This document shows, piece after piece, positions 32,316 through 41,389 of a stretch of DNA of 60,898 bases. The DNA is from a virus. The stretch is taken from IMG/VR virus record IMGVR_UViG_3300027821_000008, positions 1 to 60,898 of that record. The stretch is one strand, 5' to 3'. Positions within the stretch are counted from its first letter, which is position 1, and every line of letters starts with the position of its first letter. The notes beneath the pieces are model-generated. The model was not told the origin of the DNA. It worked only from the letters and a program-made list of their open reading frames with translations, and searched no databases. Both the position numbers and the translations under genes were made by a program.

Positions 32316-32794
32316 TGGATGGCTCCGTGGGAGTGGGTTTGGATTGTTCTAGTTTGCGTCGGGCGTGGAGGGCCTTTCCAGCATCAGACATTTTTTTTCT
32401 TGTTTCTTCTGAGGCTCTTTTTCCTATTTTTGCGTCAGACAGTTTCTTTCTATGCTCTGTCGATAGCGCCCTGCCGACCTTAATGGATCGCATTTTTTTC
32501 TTTATGCTCTTCTGTGTGAAAAGCCCTTCCGGTTCCAGTAACATTACATGTCGGGCGATAAAGACGAAGAAGCTCAAGCTCCGCGTCCCGAGCCTGTCTG
32601 TCTTGCGCTTCTGTGAAAAATCCCAAAATCTCAATGGAATACCCGCGAACTGCCTCAAGCTTCCAGTCATCTGTCCTTGCCCTTTGGTCGAACGCACGCT
32701 CGAACCACCCATATCCAATATAGAATATCTCGCCAGTATCTTTCCGGCGATGGGCATACACGACAATTTTGTTGTATGGCACTTCAATTAACAT
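32305..32794 (-). pseudogene. GIY-YIG homing endonuclease split by a frameshift
   Basis: Frame 1 (32794-32480) encodes IVVYAHRRKDTGEIFYIGYGWFERAF, a GIY-YIG core, and breaks off after the first NUMOD3-like residues (FHTEEHKEKN). Another frame continues from the same A7 run with MRSIKVGRALSTEHRKKLSDAKIGKR... to 32305. Removing one A would restore a single protein of about 160 residues. Either the gene is broken, or the run is slippery, or one base is a sequencing error. It lies between a promoter and the tail chaperone. The tail has GGGTTTG (32336). Confidence 0.75.
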
Positions 32795-32838
32795 ATTGTA
32801 ACTCCCTGCATGTAAGAAATAGTAACGCTATCTCAAAC

Positions 32839-32867
32839 ATTATAACACAAGGAGTTACGTTTGTCAA
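32839..32867 (-). promoter_or_regulatory. perfect promoter after the tube gene
   Basis: Minus strand TTGACA (32867-32862), 17 bases, TATAAT (32844-32839). It would transcribe the GIY-YIG gene and the tail chaperones, up to the terminator at 31614-31655. Confidence 0.8.
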
Positions 32868-32876
32868 CTGTTATTT

Positions 32877-33317
32877 TTACACATTCCAAAGCGATTCATT
32901 GATAACGTCGTAACCGCGGATAGTCACGTCGAAGGATACGTTGCCGCCATCCATCGAGATCGAACCAAGGTTAGTGATGACGCAATTATGAAGTACTTTC
33001 TCAGGAACCGTTGCCGAATCAAATGTCAGGATAACTTGACCAATCCGGGTATCGCTACGATATTGTTGCGACCAGATGGTGGACAGGGCCTGCGCCCTGT
33101 TGATATGCAATGTCAAGTTGACGATTTGATAAGGGGAGGGGCTGTTCACCGTGGAAGTCATGGCGGGGATAATCTTTGCCATTTCGCCTTCGAATGTTGC
33201 GGTGATGCCGCCTTCTGCCAGGTTGTAGTTCAGAACGTTGAGTGCCGGATTGTTGGTAACGATAACGTTGGCACGCAGACGATTCAGGTTGCCTAACTGG
33301 ATCAGAGGTGTAGTCAT
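32877..33317 (-). CDS. tail tube protein, 146 aa
   Basis: A compact beta-rich protein (LIQLGNLNRLRANVIVTNNPALNV..., IGQVILTFDSATVPEKVLHNCVITNLG) directly after the sheath gene, the position and size of DUF3277-type tube proteins. It would form the inner tube through which DNA passes. A GGAG site precedes ATG 33317. Confidence 0.8.
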   Translation of the reverse strand: MTTPLIQLGNLNRLRANVIVTNNPALNVLNYNLAEGGITATFEGEMAKIIPAMTSTVNSPSPYQIVNLTLHINRAQALSTIWSQQYRSDTRIGQVILTFDSATVPEKVLHNCVITNLGSISMDGGNVSFDVTIRGYDVINESLWNV

Positions 33318-33338
33318 TTTTAATTATCTCCAGATGGA

Positions 33339-34712
33339 TTAGGCGAACGACGAAACGTTCAGGTTAAACACGATCGACAGGAAGCCACGTTGCGGCGTAT
33401 AAACAGCACTCAGGCCAGCGTACTTGCCGGCTGCGTAGTCACTCGGGGACAGCGTGGTGTAGGTTGCAAACGGGACTGCGTTCATAACGCTGAAGCCCTT
33501 GTAGACGCCTTGCGACAGATTCGTCGAGAAGGTTGTCGGGTCCAGTTGAGTCTTTTGAACGGCGCCAGTTGCCAGGCCGAATGTGGATGCAGATTGCAGA
33601 ACCTGAGCCGCCTTAGCTGCCAAAACGTTGATGCCGTTCTGGTTGTAAAGCAAAGGAGCCAGCGGGTTGTTCGAGCCATTGATAACTGCATTTGCGAGTG
33701 CAAGATGCAAATTACTTTGAACCCAATCCACGGAGTACCAATATGTGAACGGTTGCGTGTCACCCATCGTGCCCCAGAATATAGCAACGTTTGTCAGGCC
33801 ACCTTCAGCAGTGTTGCCGATATAGTTGACGTTTGCAGCTTTGATTGCGGAGATGGTTGCTTGCGGAACGTTCAGGGCTGTGACGCCATATACGTATGCA
33901 AATGACAGCGGTGTAACTTGTGCGCTTGGGCTAGGATTGTAGCTCAGCGAAACGGCGAACGGTGCAGCGCAGGAGAATTCAGTCGTCGGGGCAGTTACAT
34001 CTTCAACCAGAGTGAACATCGATTTTGCCAGTTTGGCGGAGATCGAAGCATAGGTTGCCAGAGTTGCGGTAACGAAGAAGTACTGCATTGCGTTCGTTGC
34101 GGTGAACGTCGATGCCAGATTCAGGAAGGCTGCATTCGCGCCAAACACCTTCGGAACCAACAGCGAGTATGCAACGTTGACGTTTGCTGTCAGCCATGTA
34201 CCAAGATTGGTAACTGCGGTCGGGGTGTCGCTTGCGCCGAGTTCCAGAACGGTTACGGTATTTTGTGTGCCTTGTGCGAAGAACGTGCTAACTGCGGCAG
34301 CAACTTCGGCCACAGATTGCAGAATCCACGTGCCGGCAACAGTTTGTGCGCCAGGGTTGGATGCCAGCGCGTATGTGAATGTGCTTGCGCCGGTGATGGT
34401 AGCAAGATACGTGCCGTTATAGCCAGCAGGAGTAACGCCAGCGATAGTGATCAGGATTTGTGCGCCGTTGGTCAGTCCGTGAGCAACTGCCGTGGTTACT
34501 GTAACAACCGAGCCAGCCCAAGCTAATGATGCGTTAGACAGCGCGACCGGCTGTGAGCCAGTCAGATCGGCTACTTGAGTCAGCAGTTTTGTGCCGTTTG
34601 CGGCCAGCGTAGTTCCGCCGACAGAAACGATATAACCTGTGCGTTGCAGTGTCAGCAGCGCAGGTGCCAATGTTTGCGATACATTGACAGTTACGATTTG
34701 ATTAGCCGCCAT
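33339..34712 (-). CDS. contractile tail sheath protein, 457 aa
   Basis: An N-terminal handshake-type strand (IVTVNVSQTLAPALLTLQRTGYIVSVGG) and a C-terminal part (LDPTTFSTNLSQGVYKGF..., RGFLSIVFNLNVSSFA) fit sheath proteins of the small-myovirus group. Residues ~60-135 hold an inserted beta domain (VVTVTTAVAHGLTNGAQILITIAGV) shared with other virion proteins here. It defines the phage as contractile-tailed. Confidence 0.85.
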   Translation of the reverse strand: MAANQIVTVNVSQTLAPALLTLQRTGYIVSVGGTTLAANGTKLLTQVADLTGSQPVALSNASLAWAGSVVTVTTAVAHGLTNGAQILITIAGVTPAGYNGTYLATITGASTFTYALASNPGAQTVAGTWILQSVAEVAAAVSTFFAQGTQNTVTVLELGASDTPTAVTNLGTWLTANVNVAYSLLVPKVFGANAAFLNLASTFTATNAMQYFFVTATLATYASISAKLAKSMFTLVEDVTAPTTEFSCAAPFAVSLSYNPSPSAQVTPLSFAYVYGVTALNVPQATISAIKAANVNYIGNTAEGGLTNVAIFWGTMGDTQPFTYWYSVDWVQSNLHLALANAVINGSNNPLAPLLYNQNGINVLAAKAAQVLQSASTFGLATGAVQKTQLDPTTFSTNLSQGVYKGFSVMNAVPFATYTTLSPSDYAAGKYAGLSAVYTPQRGFLSIVFNLNVSSFA

Positions 34713-34724
34713 GGTATTCCTATG

Positions 34725-35657
34725 TTATTGAATGTAGAAGGATGAAAGTGCAGATGTGATGTAGCGTATTGCTTGCGCTCTCACCGCAGCTTGGTAATAA
34801 TTGATTGTAATACTGATGCTTTTCTTATTGGCAAGCGAATCAAACTCTGTGCTTGCCTTCTTGATATCTTTAATTACAGGCGAATTCATCAGGCCAATGT
34901 AATTTGATTCATTGCGTATGTAATCCGTGATGGACTTGTAGAAGTCCATTATCTGAGCATTGCGCAGTCCGTATGTTATGAATTCAACAGTCTCGCTAAC
35001 AAGCTGGTATTGCGATCCAGTTGCCGGGTCTATAATTGGCTCCGCCTGAAGCGCCTTCTGCGTGTTATCAAGAACATTTGCAGTGATGAACGGCAGCGGC
35101 CTGTTCTCTGGAGAAAGGAAGGCGGGATATACGGGCGCTACGCTTGTCATCGTCAGCCAGGCTGGTAGGCTGTTTGAAACAACAACAGACGATGCGTCAA
35201 ACGATCCAGGAGTGCTGACAACCTGGGCGGCGAATGCCGGAGAGAGCGATTTTCCTATGTAGTGAAATAGATTGGCTTGCTTGTATAAGCTATCTCTTCC
35301 GCCAAATGCGAATTGAAATCCGTCGATTGTGCCAATCCATAACTGAGAGCTGTCAATCGCCTCAAAGTCATCAATCTGAGACTCTGCTGTAAATACACAA
35401 TATCTACTCGTGTACACCTCGTCAGCGGCTCTTTCTTGCGAGTCAGAATAGTGAACCGAACCGCGAATTGTTTTTGTAACTGGATTGTTATTTATGTCCA
35501 GCGTGGCAACCCAATAAACATATCCGTCAATTGGAATTATATGCCTGTCGTAATGCGTAAATGTTACAGTCTGTCCGCCGCTAAGTGTCTCAACGCCAGC
35601 AGCCAAAGCAGATGCTAGCGCGCTATTTGCGCCTGACAGCTCAGACAGTTGAGCCAT
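34725..35657 (-). CDS. tail terminator/neck structural protein, 310 aa
   Basis: Lies between RuvC and sheath genes, where terminator or joining proteins occur. The sequence combines a beta-rich N-terminal domain with a helical C-terminus (FYKSITDYIRNESNYIG..., QAIRYITSALSSFYIQ). No enzymatic motif. The role is inferred from order. Confidence 0.5.
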   Translation of the reverse strand: MAQLSELSGANSALASALAAGVETLSGGQTVTFTHYDRHIIPIDGYVYWVATLDINNNPVTKTIRGSVHYSDSQERAADEVYTSRYCVFTAESQIDDFEAIDSSQLWIGTIDGFQFAFGGRDSLYKQANLFHYIGKSLSPAFAAQVVSTPGSFDASSVVVSNSLPAWLTMTSVAPVYPAFLSPENRPLPFITANVLDNTQKALQAEPIIDPATGSQYQLVSETVEFITYGLRNAQIMDFYKSITDYIRNESNYIGLMNSPVIKDIKKASTEFDSLANKKSISITINYYQAAVRAQAIRYITSALSSFYIQ

Positions 35658-35658
35658 A

Positions 35659-36117
35659 TCAGTCTTCCTTAAATAGAGCGAGCCTTAAAATTGCCAGCGC
35701 ATCGGCCTCGTTATCGTCGGCAGGATCAAATCCCAAATCCCGCGCAACCTGAATTATTTCTTCTTTCTTTGCATTTCCCTTGCCAGTCATTGCGCGCTTT
35801 ATTTCTGTAACGCCAAGCCCGACGCATATTATTCCGCTATGCGAACACACCATCTGAGTAATTCCAAGGTATGCTCCGTATGCGTGTGCTGCCATATATC
35901 CGGCATGACGACACACCTGCTCAAAATAAACCACAGATGGTTTAAGTTGTGATATTTTTTCTTGGTAGAAGTTGGCGAATGCGATGTACTTCTGCCCGTG
36001 ATTGACGGATGATGATGGCTTGCAGTTATATGATCCGCTGGATATAGCCCCAGTCTTGTCTCTGGCTGCCCATCCGGATTTTGTTCCAAGGTCAATTGCC
36101 AGAACAGACTTCTTCAT
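35659..36117 (-). CDS. RuvC-like Holliday junction resolvase, 152 aa
   Basis: The RuvC/RNase H-fold motifs are VLAIDLGTKSGWA (Asp 9), VVYFEQV near 66-72 and the C-terminal DDNEADALAI near 136-145. It resembles phage RuvC-type resolvases. ATG 36117 was chosen because upstream sequence overlaps the neighbouring gene. Its place among neck genes suggests late expression to debranch DNA for packaging. Confidence 0.8.
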   Translation of the reverse strand: MKKSVLAIDLGTKSGWAARDKTGAISSGSYNCKPSSSVNHGQKYIAFANFYQEKISQLKPSVVYFEQVCRHAGYMAAHAYGAYLGITQMVCSHSGIICVGLGVTEIKRAMTGKGNAKKEEIIQVARDLGFDPADDNEADALAILRLALFKED

Positions 36118-36119
36118 AA

Positions 36120-36554
36120 TTATTCTCCGTCTTCGGAGACCCACGCATCAAAGCTTGATCTGTATAGCCCAGTATCAATAAATGATGGTCGACGCGGGCC
36201 GAATCCCTTTTTTAGTCTTGAGTTTGATCCAGAAAGTGCGGCTCTTGTTGGGACTCCAGGAACTCCCATCGACTCTATTTCTGAGTTAGAAAGAAATTCT
36301 TTGAACGCAGAAGATATTATTGATGTTGCAGCGCCGAGATTTATATTGCGTGACGATCCGGAGATAATTGCATCCATGGAGTCCTCAACGCCAATGGCTA
36401 TTGCATCTGCTATTGTCTCTTCGTGCTTTTGAATAAACGCGCCGACGATGCCGTAATCAAGCTCTAGCTGCCCTGCAACCTGTCCCGTTGTTTTAGTTTC
36501 TCCATCCTCAGACGGATACGGAACATCGTTCACACCGAGATTGATGGTTGTCAT
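36120..36554 (-). CDS. head-tail joining/neck protein, 144 aa
   Basis: A helical middle (QKHEETIADAIAIGVEDSMDAII) and a C-terminus with RRPSFIDTGLYRSSFDAWVS, the pattern of small neck or tail-completion proteins (gp10-like). It sits two bases from RuvC and nine from the adaptor gene. Confidence 0.55.
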   Translation of the reverse strand: MTTINLGVNDVPYPSEDGETKTTGQVAGQLELDYGIVGAFIQKHEETIADAIAIGVEDSMDAIISGSSRNINLGAATSIISSAFKEFLSNSEIESMGVPGVPTRAALSGSNSRLKKGFGPRRPSFIDTGLYRSSFDAWVSEDGE

Positions 36555-36563
36555 AATTTGCTA

Positions 36564-37004
36564 TCAGGAAATGTCCCAGAATGTACCGATTCTCTGACAT
36601 GCGGCCAAGAATGCCCTTCCGAATGGGTCTTTAAGAAGCTGCAATGAACCCATGTTTAGATTTTTAATAAAATCCGCCATGTCCATGTGCATGTTTGTCC
36701 CCTGATCTCCAGAAGAGTCAACGACGCCACCAGTAAAGCTATTTATGCCAAGAGTCTGGCGCAGATTCGTAAAGTACGTCTGGCCCGTCTGGTCATTTTG
36801 CCAGTTAATCAAATACGACACGCCGTAGTTATATACAGCAGTTGTGTATTGTAAATCACTAATATCCAGAAGCACGTCAGGCGTCAAATCTATCGCCATG
36901 TTATATGCAGCAAGAATGCCCGGATCATTCGCGGGCAAAACAGTGGTATTCATGCCAGCTACGTTGCGAACGTATGTGGTGAAATCCGTGATATTTACCG
37001 TCAT
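36564..37004 (-). CDS. head-tail adaptor protein (DUF4054-like), 146 aa
   Basis: Start ATG 37004 gives MTVNITDFTTYVRNVAGMNTTV; the frame further upstream runs through a terminator hairpin and is not used. The body (LAAYNMAIDLTPDVLL..., YNYGVSYLINWQ) is the helical bundle style of connector adaptors. It follows capsid genes and precedes the joining proteins. Confidence 0.6.
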   Translation of the reverse strand: MTVNITDFTTYVRNVAGMNTTVLPANDPGILAAYNMAIDLTPDVLLDISDLQYTTAVYNYGVSYLINWQNDQTGQTYFTNLRQTLGINSFTGGVVDSSGDQGTNMHMDMADFIKNLNMGSLQLLKDPFGRAFLAACQRIGTFWDIS

Positions 37005-37016
37005 TGGAATGTCCAG

Positions 37017-37053
37017 AAAGAAAAATCCCAGAACCACTTCTGGCCTGGGATTT
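37017..37053 (-). terminator. intrinsic terminator before the adaptor gene
   Basis: The stem AATCCCAG/CTGGGATT (eight pairs, nine with the flanking A-T, 13-base loop) is followed on the minus strand by TTTTTCTTT. It is only about 13 bases ahead of ATG 37004, so the genes downstream need read-through or antitermination. Confidence 0.75.
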
Positions 37054-37240
37054 GTGTTGGCACGGGAAAGTGTGCATGCAAGCAGAGGCGTCCCGCATCT
37101 TTGAATAAGTAGCCCGGCGTTGCACACGGGCGAGCTGTCATCGTTTAATTTTTATTATAGGGCGGATAACTTCCACAGGAGGGTACTCTTTTTAACTATT
37201 ATTGGTCGTCCCGGTGGTGGTCATTATTATTATTGGCAAA
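37054..37240 (-). other. intergenic gap between capsid and neck genes
   Basis: A 187-base stretch without a gene, containing a TATAAT-like box (around 37153-37158) with no good -35 partner. Together with the terminator at 37017-37053 it marks a boundary between head and neck transcription units. Confidence 0.4.
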
Positions 37241-37711
37241 TCAGTCAACAGAGATGCGTTCCTTAATTTTAACTTCCTTGCCTGGCTTAGAGTCTTCAAC
37301 GATCTCAACTGCCAGGTTGCCGACGCCAACGCCTGCCTCTTGACCAAATTTCTTCAAATTCAAATCCATTGCTGCCGCTGCCGCTTTGCGCAACTCAAGA
37401 GCGCCTGCATTCAGGGCGTCGTCATTACCAACCATGACGTTGTCCATTGCATCGCGAGTGAATGGTACATCAAATTTTGCGACCAGACCGATGTAGTCTT
37501 TGTTGCCCTTGATTTCATCGCTCATTCGAAGTCCGTATGCCTTAAGCTGACCAATGATGATCAGGTGATCTTCTCGCGAGCCAACCTTGTAGATTTCAGC
37601 CTGCGAGCCAGCGCGGATTGTTTCAACAAAGTGGCGAGTTGCTTCCGGAAGGCGGTATGCAATTTCAACGTTTTGCTTGGTGGTATTTGCAATAAACAAA
37701 CTCATAATCAA
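37241..37711 (-). CDS. structural or head-associated protein, 156 aa
   Basis: MSLFIANTTKQNVEIAYRLPE (second ATG, 37705) is the more likely start. The middle is alpha-beta and the C-terminus is VGVGNLAVEIVEDSKPGKEVKIKE. It has its own promoter (37820-37848) just after the major capsid gene, which suggests high expression, perhaps as a second decoration or a neck protein. Not otherwise recognised. Confidence 0.55.
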   Translation of the reverse strand: MIMSLFIANTTKQNVEIAYRLPEATRHFVETIRAGSQAEIYKVGSREDHLIIIGQLKAYGLRMSDEIKGNKDYIGLVAKFDVPFTRDAMDNVMVGNDDALNAGALELRKAAAAAMDLNLKKFGQEAGVGVGNLAVEIVEDSKPGKEVKIKERISVD

Positions 37712-37819
37712 ACTCCGATGGATATTAAATATCGTGTAACGTGGATTATCCGAAGATAATGTGGGTTTGGGTGTTTCAATTCACAAAACAACATAATGCA
37801 TTAATCACCGCAATGCACA

Positions 37820-37848
37820 AGTATATCACCTTGCGTCTTACGTGTCAA
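37820..37848 (-). promoter_or_regulatory. promoter after the major capsid gene
   Basis: Minus strand TTGACA (37848-37843), 17 bases, TATACT (37825-37820). Drives the gene at 37241-37711. Confidence 0.75.
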
Positions 37849-37862
37849 GAGATTAATTATGA

Positions 37863-37885
37863 ATGGGGCCACGCTGTGGCCCCAT
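37863..37885 (-). terminator. hairpin after the major capsid gene
   Basis: A perfect ten-pair stem ATGGGGCCAC/GTGGCCCCAT with a three-base loop begins 23 bases after the capsid stop. The following minus-strand bases are AT-rich but not a clean T run, so it may act as a weak terminator or as a message-stabilising end for the capsid mRNA. Confidence 0.6.
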
Positions 37886-37907
37886 ACAAACAACATTTCA
37901 ACTAAGA

Positions 37908-38924
37908 TCAGAAACCAGCCGAGATCAAAGTCAGAGCCTCAGGACGCAGAACCCAACCAGCGGTCGCGCGCAATTCGCTCAGAACGTGAGTAGCACCACC
38001 CGGAACCGGAGTCGGGAATTCAACAGGCGCAGCAGCGTTCATCAACATGGCGATGTTAGCCGACATACCAGGAGTCAGTTTTGCAAACTCGTTGGTCGAC
38101 AGGGTTGCCATTGGCTTCTTAACTTCAGGCATAGCGATGATGATCAGATCAGTTGCGCCAGCGCCCTTGCCGATCAGCGTATCATCAACGGTAAACGTGA
38201 TGGTGTCGCCATTCATGCCAAGGATGTTTTGCAATTGACCGGTAACAGTCGCAGTACCGCCACCAGGAATCTGGTACGATGCCAACTGAACGATGTTTTG
38301 GTACGACAGAGCACCCAAAATGCGTTGAGTCGTCAGAACGCGGATACCGGCAGGCATGCCGATTTGCATGGTGCGCGTTTTGATTGCATTGATTTGCGAC
38401 AGCAGGTACACGGCCAACTGATCCGACGCGTAGGTCGAAATCGTGGTGTGCGAATTGCTATCAGGCGGCAGAACAGTAGCGGTTGCGCCAGCAACGTTCA
38501 ACAGACCTTCGCCGTTGGCGGGATTGACGCCGTACAGCAGGTTGTTGCGCAGTTGTTGGTGGATCGATTGACGCATTGCCAGACGTTGGGCTTCAACGAT
38601 ATTGATGCCCCATGCGCCCATATTTGCGGCGTCATGATGGTCGTAACGGCATTCCGTGCGGATCAGGTAGGTTGCGGCGCTGATTTGACGCGGAACGATC
38701 GACGATGTAGGCAGAGCGTTGAATGCAGATTGACCCAGAGCGGCTTCGGTGTCGATTTGCAGTGCGTTGATATAGACGGCTTTGTCGATGTCGCTCAGGC
38801 GAACGCTAGGAGCGCCTTCCGGCAACAGGGAAAAAGCGCCAGAAGCTTGCGTGTACGGCAGCAGAACTTCAGGCAGTACGAGCGAAGGATTAACGCGTAC
38901 TTGAGTAGGTGCGAAACTTGCCAT
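37908..38924 (-). CDS. major capsid protein (DUF2184-like), 338 aa
   Basis: HK97-fold type capsid protein judged by place and pattern: an N-terminal arm (SFAPTQVRVNPSLVLPEVLLPYTQ), a central E-loop and P-domain region (MGAWGINIVEAQRLAMRQSIHQQLRNNLLYG), then TDLIIIAMPEVKKPMATLSTN and a C-terminal hydrophobic end. A good AGGAG site precedes ATG 38924. Forms the icosahedral shell. Confidence 0.8.
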   Translation of the reverse strand: MASFAPTQVRVNPSLVLPEVLLPYTQASGAFSLLPEGAPSVRLSDIDKAVYINALQIDTEAALGQSAFNALPTSSIVPRQISAATYLIRTECRYDHHDAANMGAWGINIVEAQRLAMRQSIHQQLRNNLLYGVNPANGEGLLNVAGATATVLPPDSNSHTTISTYASDQLAVYLLSQINAIKTRTMQIGMPAGIRVLTTQRILGALSYQNIVQLASYQIPGGGTATVTGQLQNILGMNGDTITFTVDDTLIGKGAGATDLIIIAMPEVKKPMATLSTNEFAKLTPGMSANIAMLMNAAAPVEFPTPVPGGATHVLSELRATAGWVLRPEALTLISAGF

Positions 38925-38940
38925 ATTATATAGCTCCTAA

Positions 38941-39819
38941 TTAGATCAAGATTACGGCAGCGGAGCCGTTCGGATTGAACGTGCTGAAGCCAGTAACCGG
39001 ATCGGTCACGACTACGCGGCTGTTGCCAACGTTAGTTTGCAGAACGCGAACATTCAGCAGGCCAACCGAGTTCACCAGGGTGATCGTGCCAGCCAGAGCG
39101 CCGGTAGCGATTGCGCCAGAAGCGGCGGTGATTTGGAAGCTGAAATGCGATGCGTCGGTGAACGAAGTGATAACTTGCGTGCCATTAACCAGCGAAGCGC
39201 CAGTGCCAGTAACGCCAGCAACTGTGATTGCATCGCCAACTGCGCCAACCAGCGACGGGACAGTGGTAACAACAGCGAAAGTGTAAACACCGTTCGAGAA
39301 CGACGAAGTGATGCTGGTAACAGCGGTAGTTGCTGTCGATGCATCATAAGCGATCAAACGTTGAGCAGCGAAATCCCAAGACAATTGTTGGGTGATCAAG
39401 CCACCGTCAGTCGAAACCAGCGACGGGTTCATTGCAACGGCCAGGCGGACGTTGGAGCCAAGACGCACGAAATGAACGCCACCACCCGAACCAACGCTAG
39501 GAGCGGTCGATTGGGGAGTAGAAATCATGTGGTGAGCTTGATTGAACACCGAGAAGCCAGTGATGTTAGCAACTGCGGTTGCGCGAGCGATATTGCCGCC
39601 AGCAGCTTTTGCCAGAGCAACGGAAGGTGTGTACTCGGAAATTGCAACGCCGCCAGTCATCGGCAGGGTTTCTGTAGCAGCCAGAACACCACCAGCAAGG
39701 CGCGGAGCCAGATCAAAGTCATCCATCGTAGTACCAGCCAGGAAGCCTTCGGTTGTTGCGCGGAAGGAACCAGCAAACGTGGTTTGTACGAACGGATTGA
39801 AAGGTACGGAAGCAGCCAT
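38941..39819 (-). CDS. head decoration/structural protein, 292 aa
   Basis: Beta-rich, low-charge protein between protease-scaffold and major capsid genes. Residues ~165-250 form the beta domain (FAVVTTVPSLVGAVGDAITVAGVTGTGASLVNGTQVI...) that also appears in sheath and baseplate J. A GGAA site precedes ATG 39819. Likely binds the outside of the capsid. Confidence 0.65.
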   Translation of the reverse strand: MAASVPFNPFVQTTFAGSFRATTEGFLAGTTMDDFDLAPRLAGGVLAATETLPMTGGVAISEYTPSVALAKAAGGNIARATAVANITGFSVFNQAHHMISTPQSTAPSVGSGGGVHFVRLGSNVRLAVAMNPSLVSTDGGLITQQLSWDFAAQRLIAYDASTATTAVTSITSSFSNGVYTFAVVTTVPSLVGAVGDAITVAGVTGTGASLVNGTQVITSFTDASHFSFQITAASGAIATGALAGTITLVNSVGLLNVRVLQTNVGNSRVVVTDPVTGFSTFNPNGSAAVILI

Positions 39820-39847
39820 TATATATTCCTTTTATATGACGCTAAGA

Positions 39848-41389
39848 TTAACGTTGTGTGTTGAAGGCCGTAACAACTTGCGGTTCCAGCGAGAATGCCG
39901 ACATCCATGCCTTCGGGCTACCAACGAACGAATTGCAACGACGACCCGACGAGTCAGTAGTAACAACGGTGCGCAGGCCAGCTTCGACGCCAACAGGAGC
40001 AGTCTTTGCAGCAACAACAGCATCAGCATAGATGATTTCTTCTGCGATTGCGAACATATCGCTGTCAAGCTTCGACATTTCGATAGCAGCAAATTTTTCG
40101 CTGTAACGCTTCAGTTTTGCGGCAACGCGTTGACGGTATTGCAGAACGGTTTCACCAGCCATTGCGCGGGGAGCGGACTCACCATGCATCGACAGAGCAG
40201 CAGCAGCCTTTTCTTGTGCGTCGGCCATTGCAGCGTATTCTTCGTCAGACAGGGCCTTCGGCATTGCAGCTTCCAGAGCGGCGATCTTAGCGGCAAAGGC
40301 TTCGGCGATTGCTTTGGACTCGTCTTTCTTAGCTTCTTCTTCTTTGGCTTCGATTTCGAGTTCGGCGTCTTCTTTTGCCTTAGCTTCGATTTCGAGTTCT
40401 TCTTCAGCGTCTTTCTTATCTTCTTCTTTTTTGGCTTCTTCAACTGCGTCCAGACGTGCAGTCAAACGGGCCAGAGCATCGGCGATGGAGGCAAGCATTT
40501 CTACTTGAGCATCGTTTTTGACTTCTGTAGTCATTGGTTCATCCTCAATGGGTTGATTATCATTAAATGCAGACACGCCTTGTGGAGCGGCGTACTTGTC
40601 CCAAACTCCCTGAGCACATATTGCTAGGTGATCAAGAAAGGTGGGCTTTCCTTCTACTAGAATAGGCGTGCCGCCTATTTCGATCATCCGATTTTCGTCG
40701 GAATCTGTGAAGACAACTGCGGGGGAGGTGGACAATTGCGTTTCCGCCATCATCTCAACCGTCGCTTCGTCATAAATCTTTGCTACCGACCATACTTCAT
40801 TTGAGTCGGGTTTGAGGTATGTGTAGAACAGAGAGCCTACGTTCCTCAACTTGTATTCTTCGTCTGCCAGGAATCCGCCTTCAGTGTGATCAAGAAGCAC
40901 CGGCAAGCCAGCACAACGATCCACAAACTCCTGATTCATATACAGGGCGGGGTCTCTAAAGCAGTATTCGTCTATTGCAGACCTGTAAGCAACTCCAGTG
41001 CCAGTGACGCGCATATTCACCAGGGTCATTCCGCCAAACTTCTGGGGGGAAGAGATGGTGCCATCTGCTATTTGCTTTGCAACGGAAAGCTCAGTGATTT
41101 GCTCTGATGCGTCCGCAGCAACATGAACAACCTCCGCCGTTTCTGGATCATCTTCGCTAGCCAGCTCTGGTTGGTCAGATTCAATCTGCGTTTCAGGTTC
41201 TGGGGTTACTGTGTAGTTGGATATTGCCGAGACAGAGTCCAGTGGAGACGCAAGCCCCTCTTGCGGGAACTCTTCGCGAGTCAATTGGGTTTCTTTTTCC
41301 GGAAGCTGCTCTGTTGGGGCAGCTTCTCTCATCTCGTGCAACTTGGCAAACGCCTCGGCCAACTCTTTAAACAAATTGCGTTGGTCCAT
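39848..41389 (-). CDS. prohead protease fused to scaffold (DUF2213-type), 513 aa
   Basis: Residues ~115-270 contain MTLVNMRVTGTGVAYRSAIDEYCFRD, VLLDHTEG near 172-179 and LSTSPAVVF, the pattern of DUF2213 phage maturation proteases, with the His of LDHTEG a likely catalytic residue. From ~290 to 400 it becomes a long Lys/Glu coiled coil, typical of an internal scaffold. Cleavage would release scaffold during capsid maturation. A separate ClpP exists at 52818, but this is the likelier head protease. Confidence 0.75.
   Translation of the reverse strand: MDQRNLFKELAEAFAKLHEMREAAPTEQLPEKETQLTREEFPQEGLASPLDSVSAISNYTVTPEPETQIESDQPELASEDDPETAEVVHVAADASEQITELSVAKQIADGTISSPQKFGGMTLVNMRVTGTGVAYRSAIDEYCFRDPALYMNQEFVDRCAGLPVLLDHTEGGFLADEEYKLRNVGSLFYTYLKPDSNEVWSVAKIYDEATVEMMAETQLSTSPAVVFTDSDENRMIEIGGTPILVEGKPTFLDHLAICAQGVWDKYAAPQGVSAFNDNQPIEDEPMTTEVKNDAQVEMLASIADALARLTARLDAVEEAKKEEDKKDAEEELEIEAKAKEDAELEIEAKEEEAKKDESKAIAEAFAAKIAALEAAMPKALSDEEYAAMADAQEKAAAALSMHGESAPRAMAGETVLQYRQRVAAKLKRYSEKFAAIEMSKLDSDMFAIAEEIIYADAVVAAKTAPVGVEAGLRTVVTTDSSGRRCNSFVGSPKAWMSAFSLEPQVVTAFNTQR

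Noticed and set aside
37863-40627. Long plus-strand open frames opposite capsid, decoration and scaffold genes
   Set aside because: They are antisense shadows of structural genes with convincing motifs, lack ribosome sites and show no recognisable domains.
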